Positions 1 to 10,028 of a stretch of 64,000 nucleotides of DNA are shown here, one piece after another; the first letter of the stretch is position 1, and each line of letters opens with the position of its first letter. Origin of the DNA: Nissolia schottii (Eukaryota; Streptophyta; Magnoliopsida; Fabales; Fabaceae). The notes beneath the pieces were generated by a model. That model ran no database searches. It was not told the origin of the DNA and was given only the letters and a program-made list of their open reading frames with translations. The translations under genes and the position numbers were made by a program. Location of the stretch: assembly GCA_003254905.1 (NCBI GenBank), contig QANU01031477.1, positions 888,613 to 952,612 of the forward strand, in the 5' to 3' direction.

Positions 1-216
1 TTGTTTTTAAATACTCTTTTATAAATTTGTTTTTACATAAACGGAACAAAATGGAAGAGATTTTTAGATCTGTGGACACTTAAAAGAATTATCTTTTAAT
101 GCATAAGTGTTGGTCTATGTACATCAAATTCATAACTATATCACAAATGTATCATGTAAAGAAATCGTATTATTATTGCCCAACCCCTCAAAATTTCAAC
201 ATCACAACTCCCTTGT

Positions 217-1370
217 ATGCATATTGTGATCTATTCTATCTATTTTCCCAGAAAACATTCCAAGAAAGATCAAGTGGGGAATCTCGGGTACACATTTGTG
301 AATTTCACCACAGCAGGCGCTGCATTTAACTTTTACCAGCAACACCATGAAAACGAATGGTCTGGCAAGGACAACAACAAGAAGAAATACAAGATCACTG
401 CTGCTCATATTCAAAGTAGTTCATATTCCATTACTATGTATGCTTGTTTAACAATGTGTATGCAAAATAAATTCTTGTGTGTTATAGAAAAGTTTTGTTT
501 TGTACCATTATCAATATGAAAATTGATTTAATTTTTAAGCCATTATTATCCTCCAATTTTCTTACATTAGTTGGTACACTGAAGAACGAATGGATATAAA
601 ACTTATCCTTTTTCTTGTTGATGGCCTTATTTCTTGGAAAAAGATAAATAACACCAAAACAAATAATGAACTAGTTGTTTTTTGGGAGAAATTATTTAAA
701 GCTCGACACTAGCATTTTGAAATGAGTTTAATTTTGATACATTGGCAGTGTAAATTTTTTTAAACAGTCCTTCAATTAATTTATTTCATTTTGAAGGACC
801 ATTTAAGTCGTGGGTGAGGTAGTCAACTATAGTTATCGATATAGCAGTATATAATTGAATGACAATATAAAATTCTTTTACACTATCAGTGTATTCTAAT
901 TAAATCCTTTTGAAATATGTACGAGAAAAACATCATGAATGAAACTTTTCTTCCCACTCTCTTTCTTCTCTTTTTTCGGTCAGCACTACATTTTTTTGTG
1001 GCCACATTTGTTGTCGAGCAAAGTCATGTCAATTTGTGTCTTGTTGAATAGCACAAATCATTTTTTGGTGTTGGTGGTTTTGGTTGTACAGGGGATAAAT
1101 GCTCTGATGGATCAATTTTAGACAAAGGTTTACCATTGCAAGAACCCCAATTTTCTACCCATTGTTTTCTAGGATCCTCGTAGCAGTTTCAATCGCGAAA
1201 GCGAAGGAACTACGTTGGGCAGGTTTGTGAAGGCCAATCAACCTAGAAAAACTTTAGCCAGCAGGGTTTCTCCAAAACCAAGGACTCGAGACCAACCTCT
1301 TCTTCCTTTCATCCTTCAACATCTTCTTCACTTGAAATCAAGGATGAGAACTAAGGACTAGCTTAATTGA
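217..1370 (+). pseudogene. MEI2/TERMINAL EAR1-like gene remnant, copy 1
   Basis: The plus strand at about 250-415 encodes a stretch with NLGYTFVNFTT followed by an F-Y-Q-x-H-H-x-N-x-W run. This matches the end of the C-terminal RNA recognition motif (RRM_2) of MEI2-like/terminal-ear1 proteins. After an intron-like gap (donor GT near 416, acceptor AG at 1090-1091) the homology resumes with ALMDQF, CKNPNFLPIVF and DPRSSFNRESEGTTLG, the region that follows the RRM in that family. Two in-frame stops interrupt the second part, the N-terminal half of the protein is absent from the window, and there is no good start codon. I read it as a broken terminal gene piece. In the family this RRM binds RNA in development; no function is expected here. 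The gene could begin outside the left edge, so part of it may be truncated by the window rather than lost. Confidence 0.5.
712..917. repeat. Fold-back (MITE-like) element
   Basis: The segment starts near 715 with AGTTTAATTTTGATACA and a GGCAGTGTAAA motif. It ends near 905 with the reverse complement of a similar sequence (TACACTATCAGTGTATTC). The arms are about 45 bp with several mismatches. It sits in the intron-like gap of the MEI2-like remnant. I could not define a target duplication, so the MITE superfamily is not assigned. Confidence 0.45.
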
Positions 1371-2350
1371 AGAATCGAGTCGATGAATGTATCTTTTGAT
1401 CCGCATACCCCTTTCCCAACTGAAAGAGAATCTTACAAACTGAATTTGATGTTTAGTTTTGGGCTTATTTTTTAGAAACTTTGTAATTATTCTATAATAG
1501 TACATTTGTATAACTCTTTCTCCTCATACAGGCTTGATTGCGGAAAATACACTGATGAAATTGGGCTTTAATGCCATGATCAAGTAGTAGATTGTCTGTT
1601 TTTCTTCCCTTTTTCTCTTTCATGTTTTAATTTGTTGAAGGCTCTATAAATCTATAAGAAAAGAAAAGAAAAAAATCAATATTTGAAAGCAAGTTTTAGT
1701 TTGTAGTGAAAAATAATAATATGAGAACATTTTTTGGGTTCAAAATATATAACTTCTCAAATGGGCTAAAAAAAGGACAACTTAACAAATGGGCTCAATC
1801 CACAAGATGGGTCTCTTTACACCGTTATTAGATATGGATCTTAATTTGCAATGTTTGTGAATTTTGGCCCAGTATTAGAACACAAACGTAGACTAAAGAG
1901 AAGAAACATGCCAAGATTATGACCCAAAAAGAAGAAACAAATACAAGTAAAGATGAAAAAGATGCAGAAAGAAAATATATATGGCAATAATATTTATTAT
2001 CATTAATCAATAGAAAATTGGTAACATTATTTTTTAAAAGATTTTGTGTTCAATTCTTGTAGAGAGCTTATGTAATAGGTTTGACCAACCTTGTTATCTA
2101 TACATATCATAAAGAGGATTCTCTTTCTCTAATATTCAACTTTTTTCCTTTTTTACCCTTGTCGACTATCTCACATTTTAGAAATTTATGTAACCCACTA
2201 TATTACTTTCTTTTTTCTTTTCCATATGTGGATCCTCTGCAATTTAAGGCAAACAACAAACTGTGTTGTTCTTGAAATCTCAACCATCCATTTTCATTAA
2301 AGATAAATCAAGGGATCTCAAGTGGAGACAATGGTAAATGAATTAAAAAA
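1371..2350. other. Intergenic, no gene seen
   Basis: This is AT-rich sequence between the first MEI2-like remnant and the inverted repeat. The short open frames here have low-complexity composition and no recognisable motif. Confidence 0.6.
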
Positions 2351-2354
2351 AGCA

Positions 2355-2905
2355 ACTAAGAAAAAAACCACACACCGCCATCTCCTTCCCTTTCTTAATT
2401 TCCTGCTCCTCCCTTCCTCCATCTTCATGCACCACCAGCGCATTTCGCCACCACCTCTGTTATCGCCACTAGCCTCTGTCCCTTGAACTTGAGTCCCATT
2501 GGAGCAGACCACTGCATTGCTCCGAGGGTCGGCATCCACTTTCGCTGCCCCGCTTTCACACAGCGCCATCGCCCACGTCCCTCTCTCCCCTGCCCCTGCC
2601 CCTTCCTCTTTTGTTGCTTTTTTGTCTTCTTCACCACCGCTACTTAGATCTGATATGTGAAATAATGAATAAAAAATAGATGTTCTCAAATAGATGAAAT
2701 AAATAATGAAAAAAGAATAATGTAGGCAAATCAGAGAGGACAGAGAGAGAAAATGGAGAGAATGAGAGACGACGAAAGCGGCTGCCAGCTCTCGGAGGAA
2801 AGCTGCGGTCCACGCCAAGGGACACAAGTTCAAGAGGCAAAGGCTGGTGGTGCATGAAGATGCATGGAGGAAAGGAAGGAGCTAGATGGGGCTGTTTGGT
2901 TTTTT
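2355..2905. repeat. Large inverted repeat with long spacer
   Basis: The left arm (about 2355-2550) and the reverse complement of the right arm (about 2765-2905) share, in the same order, an AAAAAACC-A-C start, a CCATCT/CTCCTTCC block, CATCTTCATGCACCACCAGC, CTTGAACTTG-GTCCC and CTCCGAG-G-GGCA. The spacer is about 215 bp and AT-rich. Open frames of up to 171 codons run through it on the minus strand, but their composition is low-complexity and they mirror the repeat, so I do not call a gene. It may be a fold-back transposon or an inverted duplication of a gene piece. Confidence 0.6.
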
Positions 2906-3021
2906 ATTTTTTATTTTATTTTCAATTCATTTTTTACCAACTCATCTTTTCTCATGTTAATGACTTTGTTACTTGTAGAAAGATAAATAACGCCAAAAAC
3001 AAATAATGAAACAGTTATTTT

Positions 3022-3310
3022 TGGTTGTACAGGGGATCGATAGAGGCTCTAGTGGATCAATTTCAGGAAAAGGTTTACCGTTGCAAGAACCCTTATAATT
3101 TTCTACCCATTGCTTTCTCAGATCCTCGTAACGGTTTCAACTGCGAAAGCGAAGGAACTAGGTTGAGCAAGTTTGTGGAACCTAAGCAACTTTAGCCAGC
3201 TGGGTTTCTCTCAAAACCAAGGAATCAACACCAACCTCGAATTCTTCCTTGCATCCTTCGTCATCTTCAATTGAAACCAAGGATGAGGACTAAGGACAAG
3301 CTTAATTAGT
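3022..3310 (+). pseudogene. MEI2/TERMINAL EAR1-like gene remnant, copy 2
   Basis: This is a diverged second copy of the last-exon part of the remnant at 1084-1370. Both share the TTGGTTGTACAGGGGAT acceptor context and the same run of coding blocks: ALVDQFQEKVYRCKNP, NFLPIAFSDPRNGFN and ESEGTRL. This copy lacks the two stop codons of copy 1, but it reaches a stop after FVEPKQL and has no RRM exon upstream. The segment before it (2960-3020) also resembles 640-700, so the duplication probably included part of the intron. Confidence 0.5.
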
Positions 3311-4666
3311 GTAAGAATCACGTCGATGAACATATCTTTCAATGTACATGTTAATTATTCTCAACTGAAAAAGAATCTTAGAAATTGAATTTATTTTTTA
3401 GGGAACTTTGTAATAATTTTGTAATAGTATATTTGTATAACTCATTCTCCTCCTCATATTGGGTTGACTGCAGAAAATACACTGATGCTATTATGGTTTG
3501 ATGCCGTGATCAAGTTGTAGTTTAATTTTATGTAGTTTCTTTTAATTTTATGTAGTTTTATTTAAGAGAACTTGTGTTAGTAATTCTATCTTTTGCACCC
3601 AAATAGTGACATCGTGTTGGCTTACGTTGTTTTATGGAGAGCAATGATACACAAACAATTAAGGATTTTGAATGCATTCTAGAAAGTAGAAATACATACA
3701 TTTACATCACATATCTTTTTTACTTCCTGATTCAATACTAAATATTATGATAAAGTAATGATAATTAATTATCATTAGTAAAATTGGAAAGTAAGTTATG
3801 ACCTACTTGTGCACTTAAAAGAAGATGTGAGAATAACCTCTTCACCAAAGTCTTTTGGGTCATGCATGAAGAGGCTTAAAGAGAACTACTTAGGGTTTGA
3901 CTTGGAGGATTTGAATGATATCCATGGTCTCTTTAAGGTAACATTGAGATACTATGGCAACCCTTTTCAACTAAGAAGCTCTTTAGGCAGCAGTCCTCCA
4001 ACAAGTAAGACGCCATGACACGCAGCAGAGTGACCCTCCCCATCAAAGTCACCCAATTCCACAAATTAAGTCACCATTCTCCATAATTTATAGCAGCATG
4101 TTCGGGATTTTTGCCAAACATAACAAAAAATTTTGAAACAGTTTTTTTATTCAAAATAAAAGCTGTTGGAGGGAGTTGTCAAACAAGCTACTTTTTGAAC
4201 ATTTTAAAATATAGTTGTTTGCATTTCTTGATTAAAAAATATTTTTCTCATGTTTTTATTAAAGTGACCATATCTATCAAATATTATATATTATAAATAA
4301 TTATTTCATACTTTTTTAGTAATTTATCATAGTGAGTTTTTTATACAATTCAAACAAAACAAAATATTTTAAAATAACTTTTCAGTTGAAGTATCTAAAT
4401 ATAAATTGATTCTCATATAATCGATTATATTAAAAAAATGATTGTTAAAATAAATAATTATTAAAATAAATTTAATTTTACAACTTTTCCAAACACACAT
4501 TTATACTTAAAATCCCCTTTAGATCCTCCAAATCTTGTACTACAAGTAAAAAAGAAGCTAAAAAGAGAGTTTAGCTTGTAAAATAAAAATAAAAAAAAGA
4601 AAGAAAATGTGTGATGTGACACAAAACATAGGTAACCAAGTCATAATTCCTTATAAAACTGAAGCC
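3311..4666. other. Intergenic, no gene seen
   Basis: AT-rich sequence. One open frame of 69 codons at 3809-4018 (plus) starts MHLKEDVRITSS and has no motif I recognise. The stretch 4100-4500 has the T-rich then CCAAACACACA pattern seen at the ends of plant MITEs, but I could not pair two ends. Confidence 0.5.
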
Positions 4667-4669
4667 TAA

Positions 4670-5081
4670 GAGCAGCTCCAACGCTCAAAATTGAGTCCCC
4701 TTTTTTACATGCAAACAAAGGGACAAGGGACACACAAACGGAGCAAGGAAGGCAGGCCGCAAGCTCGTGTCCAAAAGGAGCTCAAGCTCCTCCGAACAAG
4801 GATTATAGATTTATAACATTTGAACCAGGGACTAAGAAATAGCCAATAGTTGGTTGACAAGTGTCTTTTAGAATAAAAAATTATCAAAAATATAATGTTG
4901 CAAAATATTATTTAAAACATATGAGATCATGATAGAGACCATGGTTGATTCCTTTTATTGGAGAAAAAAAGAAACACTCTTAATCTCCCTTTACTTTTTA
5001 TGACAAAGTTTGCGTGGATACACTTAAAGGATTGTGAGGCTAAAAGAGGAACTAAAATTGGTGCCTCCATTGGAGGTGCTC
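4670..5081. mobile_element. Tourist-like MITE (PIF/Harbinger type)
   Basis: A 412-bp element begins GAGCAGCTCCAACG and ends with the reverse complement of GAGCACCTCCAATGG. It is flanked on both sides by TAA (4667-4669 and 5082-5084), the 3-bp TWA target duplication typical of Tourist/PIF-Harbinger elements. It has no transposase coding capacity. The superfamily rests on the duplication and the terminal sequence only. Confidence 0.7.
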
Positions 5082-5084
5082 TAA

Positions 5085-6829
5085 GCACATGTGGACAAAA
5101 AACACAATCTCTCAATCTCCATCATATACACTTCCATTCACTCCATTCAAGTAAAGAATACCATACCAACTAGAACTTTATAGAAAAACCCTTTCCCAAA
5201 CCTAAAACACTCAACCTTGGGTCACCACCGGCCATCACAAACCACCATGTTCACTGATAGGGTGTCTTATGCTTAAACAGATTAGCTGTACAAAGAAACA
5301 CTTATCTTTGGGAGTTTTTATAGAGGTCGTCCATTTAATGTTTTAAGTCAGTCCAAAGAAGTTCTTCTCATCACTAATAACTTTTTAATCATCTTCTCAA
5401 ACTTACGAACTCATAATCTCTATATTAATGCTTCAAACTTCTCTTGCCATTATCCGGTTTGAATCACTTTCAATTGTTTTTTAGTTCACTGTATAACTAC
5501 AACAATTCTACACACTTGGATGTTGCCAAATATTACAGAATGTAATGTTCATCAAAATATATCTAGAATTAATGTAATGTAATGTGGAACATACATTATA
5601 TTACCAACATGAATGAAGTTCCTAATGAGACCTTACACAATATTCACTCGCCCCATTTATTACAGGGAAAAGCTATCCAATAACATAAGGACGTTGTTTA
5701 AGAAATTAAGAGTAAAATATTTTATGATTTTATTGTGAAATAAGCTTTTAATTCTCCAACACATTAAAAGTTATAAAAATTTACAAAATTTACTATTCTT
5801 AGTTCCTTAACCAACGCCGTTAGGACATTGGTTATATCAAAATTAAGGGCTGTACTTTTCTGTTCCGGTGTCAAATCTATTTTTAATGTATGTGAAAATT
5901 TGTTCCTTCTAGTCACTGGCAAACTTTTTGTTTATACACGATTTTGAGATTCTAATTTGTTATCCTCTTGCATTGATGATGATGATTTTATTTTATTTTT
6001 TGTGGCCGCTTGTTATCCATTTCATACGGCTTTCTAATGATTAAAGTGTTTCAATTAGATTATGTACTTGCTTTATACTATTATATTTTTAATTTGAGTT
6101 CAAAAAGTAGTGAATTAAAAATGGGCAAAAATTGGTATCGGCGGCCAAGCAGGCAGGTAGGCATTGCGAGCTTTTTGGCTTGGTTCATATTTAAACTTGA
6201 TTTATTTAGTAAACATGTTCGATAAACACTTCATCAAAAATCCTTTAGACTTTGACAGACAATTTATATAACTGAATAATATGTACTGTATCATTTACTA
6301 AATTTCAAAACAGCTCTCCATAAAAACCTTAAATTATCAACATAATTATTGCTCGAGTCGGGTATCATGCCAAAAAAAATAACAAAATCCGCACAACCCA
6401 ACCCACCACTTTAAGTTCGGCTCAGGTGGGCCCCAAAAACCGACCCACCCATGAACACTTACACCAACAAACACTTTCTAAAAATCAAATTTGAGTCTTT
6501 ATAGAGTACTAAACAATTTATTACTCTTCCAACAACTTGAAACCTGACGTAAAAGTTATTCACATTTTTTTCTTACGGCCTTCACCTTCCATTCGTTCTC
6601 TCTTATCCAATACTCACTGGGTGTTTTCTTAACAATTTTGAACCAGTAATTGTCCATTTAATTATTGCATTGTATTTTAAAAGAATGATTTACGATCCGA
6701 ATACAACCATGCCCTCTAGACAATGCAATATGCTGGCTTGTTTAGTTGTTCGATAGCTCTGGCATTCAAATTAGGGTCACACAAAAAATCAAGAATTGGT
6801 AAAATCACCACTAGCAACAAATTCTCATA
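5085..6829. other. Intergenic, no gene seen
   Basis: AT-rich sequence with no supportable gene. A GC-richer patch around 6360-6470 contains CCCAACCCACC and GGGCCCC runs like those inside hAT-like elements elsewhere in this window, but I could not find paired ends. Confidence 0.5.
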
Positions 6830-6834
6830 AAAAT

Positions 6835-8615
6835 TGTTGATTAAATTTGTAAAATAATAAAATTGATGATGACAAACATTGCATGAACGTTCTAATATGT
6901 GTGCTAGTGTTTCAGGAAAAATAAAATTAATTAGCAATATTATCTCCTTCTTGTCTCAAGTTAGCATTTGAAATATCTCAAGAAAAATAAAGAAAGGAAG
7001 GGACTATGGACAACCAAAAATTTCGGACAGCAGCTGAAAATGTGTTAGCAAATTTTAAATTGAGAAAATGACTTAGAGAAGAAATAAACACATTGGAAGC
7101 ATTGGAAAGGAAAGCATGCACTAATGCTGGAATAAAAGAAAGAAAAGGAAAATTATATTTGAAATAGGAAAGAAAGGAGATTTATGGCCTGACATCAGAT
7201 TAAGAGAGCAACAGTATATGCTCAGATTCTAATTGAAGGAAAAGGTGTTGCAGGAAGTGCATCAACACAATTCAAGGAAAAATGAAAAAGGAAGAATATT
7301 TTATTTCAAGAAGGAAGGAAAAGTATGGGAGACTACAAATTGAAAGAAACAAGCATTTATGAAAAAGGTAGAAAGAGAAACAAAATTGGAGGCTATGAAG
7401 TACATCCTCTTGACAAGCAATCTTCCATATACAACAAAGGCTATGATATAGCCATAAATGGAGAATAGGACAAAGAGTTGAAAAAGCAATTATTTTTTGA
7501 CAAAAAAAGGAAGAATCACGTGAAGTGGTACACCAAAAAGGAAGAATGGACGTGATTGATACAAAAAAATGGAAAGCAATATTTTCAAAGAAAGAGACTA
7601 TATCACGTGGTGAAGGATGCAAAATAGTGGAAAGCTAAAATCTTGGCACAAAGAAGCTTTCCTTGCTTAAACGTGATGGACACAAATATTGGAAAGCAAA
7701 AATCAAGGTACAAAGAAGCTTTCCTTGCAAAATGGTCTGGATGCAAGAAAGTGGAAAGCAAAAAAATCATGGAACAAGAAAAACTCTCCTTACAAACAAT
7801 CAAGAAAGAAAAACGTGATGGAGGCAATCTCCTTCCAAACGGTCACAAGAAGCACATGGATGCAAAAATGGAAAAACAACATTCTTGGAGCAAGGAGATA
7901 TTCCTACAACGGTCAAGAGGCAAAAGACTTAACTTCAAGATGATTGAAGACAAATAAAGAAAGGGCACGAATCATGGAAGAAGGAATCATGGCAAAAATA
8001 AAGAAGATGGTCTTGAAGCTTCAAGAATCGAGTATAAATAAGTGACCAATGATCACTTTGAAAATCAAGACACCAGAGCCAAAAAGCCATTCGTGATATT
8101 TTCTCCCAAGAGTTTTACCTACCTTTCAATCTCTGATTATTTTGGTCTACACCTTGGTTTGAAATTGTTGAGTGTCTTCATTGTTTGGAAAATATTTTTG
8201 AGAATTGTTTTGGTGAGAAACAGAGAGCTTGAGAGAAAGAGTTTGCTTCAAGTTTCTGTTTTGGTTTGAAAAATTCCTGAGTGAAAGGAATTATTGTTTT
8301 GTCTTTGTACTTGAATTTGGTGTGAAAGAAAATTGATTTTGGCGTTTGAAGAACTGGACGTAGATTCCCGTTAAGGAATCGAACCAGTATAAATCTCTGT
8401 GTGAATTTTCTTTCCCTTATATCTTTTACATACTCTGCTCTTAAAATTATTCAGTTTTTATTTTTGAGAAATTAAGTTTTTTTTGAAAACTTGTCTCCCA
8501 GAAAACTAGGAGATATCTCCTGAAATTTTAGGAGACAAATTTCGAAGGAACAAATTTTTTTTAAAAACCCTTGCTTAGATTCAACCCCCCTTCTCTAAGC
8601 CACACAAAACCATCA
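6835..8615 (+). repeat. 5' LTR
   Basis: This 1781-bp repeat matches 14566-16400 with scattered substitutions and small indels. The U3 part (about 7490-7960) is built of degenerate units of about 65-75 bp with TGGAAAGCAAAAATC, AAGAAGCTTTCCTTG and ACGTGATGGA. The last 600 bp (TATA box to end) are almost identical between the two LTRs. Confidence 0.95.
8033..8040 (+). promoter_or_regulatory. LTR TATA box
   Basis: TATAAATA in the 5' LTR, with an identical copy at 15817-15824 in the 3' LTR. Transcription would start a few tens of bases downstream, giving R-U5 of roughly 550 bp. This is the only strong TATA element in the LTR ahead of the primer site. Confidence 0.6.
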
Positions 8616-8617
8616 AT

Positions 8618-8631
8618 TGGTATCAGAGCTT
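8618..8631 (+). other. Primer binding site (Met-tRNA type)
   Basis: TGGTATCAGAGCTT lies 2 bp after the 5' LTR. This is the usual plant copia primer site complementary to the 3' end of initiator methionine tRNA, where minus-strand DNA synthesis is primed. Confidence 0.85.
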
Positions 8632-8702
8632 CGTGCTCTGAAAAAGCTTAACCGCTAGAGTTAAAGATCCTATTTTTGGTGACCTTATAAAGTTTTTCTA
8701 AA

Positions 8703-10028
8703 ATGGCTTGGTATGAATCTATTAAACCACCATTCTTTGATGGTGAGGATTTTGTGATATGGAAAACCAAAATAAACATTTATATAGAGGCAATGCATAT
8801 TGATATGTGGGATATTGTTATTGATGGATATACTCCCAAACACCCACATGAAATGAATGCCTATGATAAGAAACAATTTGTCTTAAACATTAAAGCAATG
8901 CAAATATTGAGAAATAGCTTAAGCAAAAACATTTATGCTAAGATTAAAAATTGCTCTAGTGCTAAAAGTATTTGGGAAAATCTTAATGCTCTTTATTGTT
9001 ATGATAGTTTTTATTACAAGTTTGAAATTAGAGAGCAAGAAGAGGAAGACCCAAAAAGACATCCTCCTGAAGCCTTCTTGGATGAGCATGAAGATAAAGA
9101 TGATCGTCAAGAGGAGTCAATTGAGGAAATTGTTGCTTCATTGGAATTTGAGGTAAATAATGCTAAGCTTGACCATTGTCCTTCCAATGATAATATTAAA
9201 TGTAGATATGATGATTTGCTTGATGATTTGTTGCAATCTAAATATAAAAGCTTAAATTGTTTAGAAAATATTTCCTCTACTGAATGTCAAGTTGAATCTT
9301 TGAAAAGTAAATATTCTTTTCTTGGTGAGGAAATTATCTTGAAATGTGAAACCTCAACTATGTTTGAAAATTACATTGATCTTGAAAATCAATTTGAGGA
9401 ATTGTCTTCTAAAATTGAGAAAAATAAAGATACTACATGTCTATTATCAATTGATAATGAAGAGAAGACAAACATTTCTAAATGTGCAAAATCAAATATG
9501 TCTTGCAACAAATATGGTTTAAAATGTCATAATAGTGTCAAATCATCATCAAAATCAATTATGTGCAATTATTGTGGAAAATTAGGACATATCTCTCATT
9601 TATGCTATTATAGAAGAAACTCTTGTGTAAGAAATAATATGGTATGGGTTCCGAAAGATTGTAAAAATGCTTACACTAACCCAAAAGGACCCAAGTTGAA
9701 ATGGGTACCAAAATGTCCTCCAAGTGTTTCAATAGTGCAGAAAATTCCACAAAAGGATGGACAACATGGTCAACAAAAGAAGGAAAAGTCATCAAATAAA
9801 GTGTTTCCAAGGTATAAGGGAAATCTTGGTAATCAAACAAGAATGAAGCACTCAAGAAAAGCTTCTCGTGTACATGAACTTCCAAGGTTTAAAATAATAA
9901 ATAAGAAGCAATGCACAAAGAAAAATACTCCTTTATTCTCCAAGGCCAAGGTATCAAATATCTTTACCTCTCTTGTACATTCACTTGAAGAATCAACAAA
10001 AGTAAGGTATATTTCTTATGGGCTCTAG
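8703..10028 (+). CDS. Retrotransposon Gag polyprotein (UBN2-type, zinc knuckle)
   Basis: The protein is 441 aa and begins MAWYESIKPPFFDGEDF, the usual start of a plant copia Gag. Residues 1-100 hold the first half of the gag/UBN2 domain (F-DG-DF-W, W-I--G, A---W--L). The second half of that domain appears to be missing: after the W-x-N-L-N-A-L-Y motif the chain passes quickly to an acidic E/D-rich stretch (about 115-145). Residues about 145-240 are likely coiled coil. One CCHC zinc knuckle, CNYCGKLGHISHLC, is near residue 290. A basic tail with MVWVPK and KWVPK follows. In the family Gag packages element RNA into virus-like particles in the cytoplasm. The open frame is intact, which suggests recent or selected activity. 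The first ATG is 72 bp after the primer site, as expected. Confidence 0.88.
   Translation: MAWYESIKPPFFDGEDFVIWKTKINIYIEAMHIDMWDIVIDGYTPKHPHEMNAYDKKQFVLNIKAMQILRNSLSKNIYAKIKNCSSAKSIWENLNALYCYDSFYYKFEIREQEEEDPKRHPPEAFLDEHEDKDDRQEESIEEIVASLEFEVNNAKLDHCPSNDNIKCRYDDLLDDLLQSKYKSLNCLENISSTECQVESLKSKYSFLGEEIILKCETSTMFENYIDLENQFEELSSKIEKNKDTTCLLSIDNEEKTNISKCAKSNMSCNKYGLKCHNSVKSSSKSIMCNYCGKLGHISHLCYYRRNSCVRNNMVWVPKDCKNAYTNPKGPKLKWVPKCPPSVSIVQKIPQKDGQHGQQKKEKSSNKVFPRYKGNLGNQTRMKHSRKASRVHELPRFKIINKKQCTKKNTPLFSKAKVSNIFTSLVHSLEESTKVRYISYGL

Noticed and set aside
2318-2833. Minus-strand open frame of 171 codons
   Set aside because: It spans the inverted repeat, its sequence is low-complexity, and no homology could be recognised.
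7272-7622. Open frames on both strands within the LTRs (also 14953-15740)
   Set aside because: They are repeated in both LTRs, lie in low-complexity U3 repeats, and have no protein motif.
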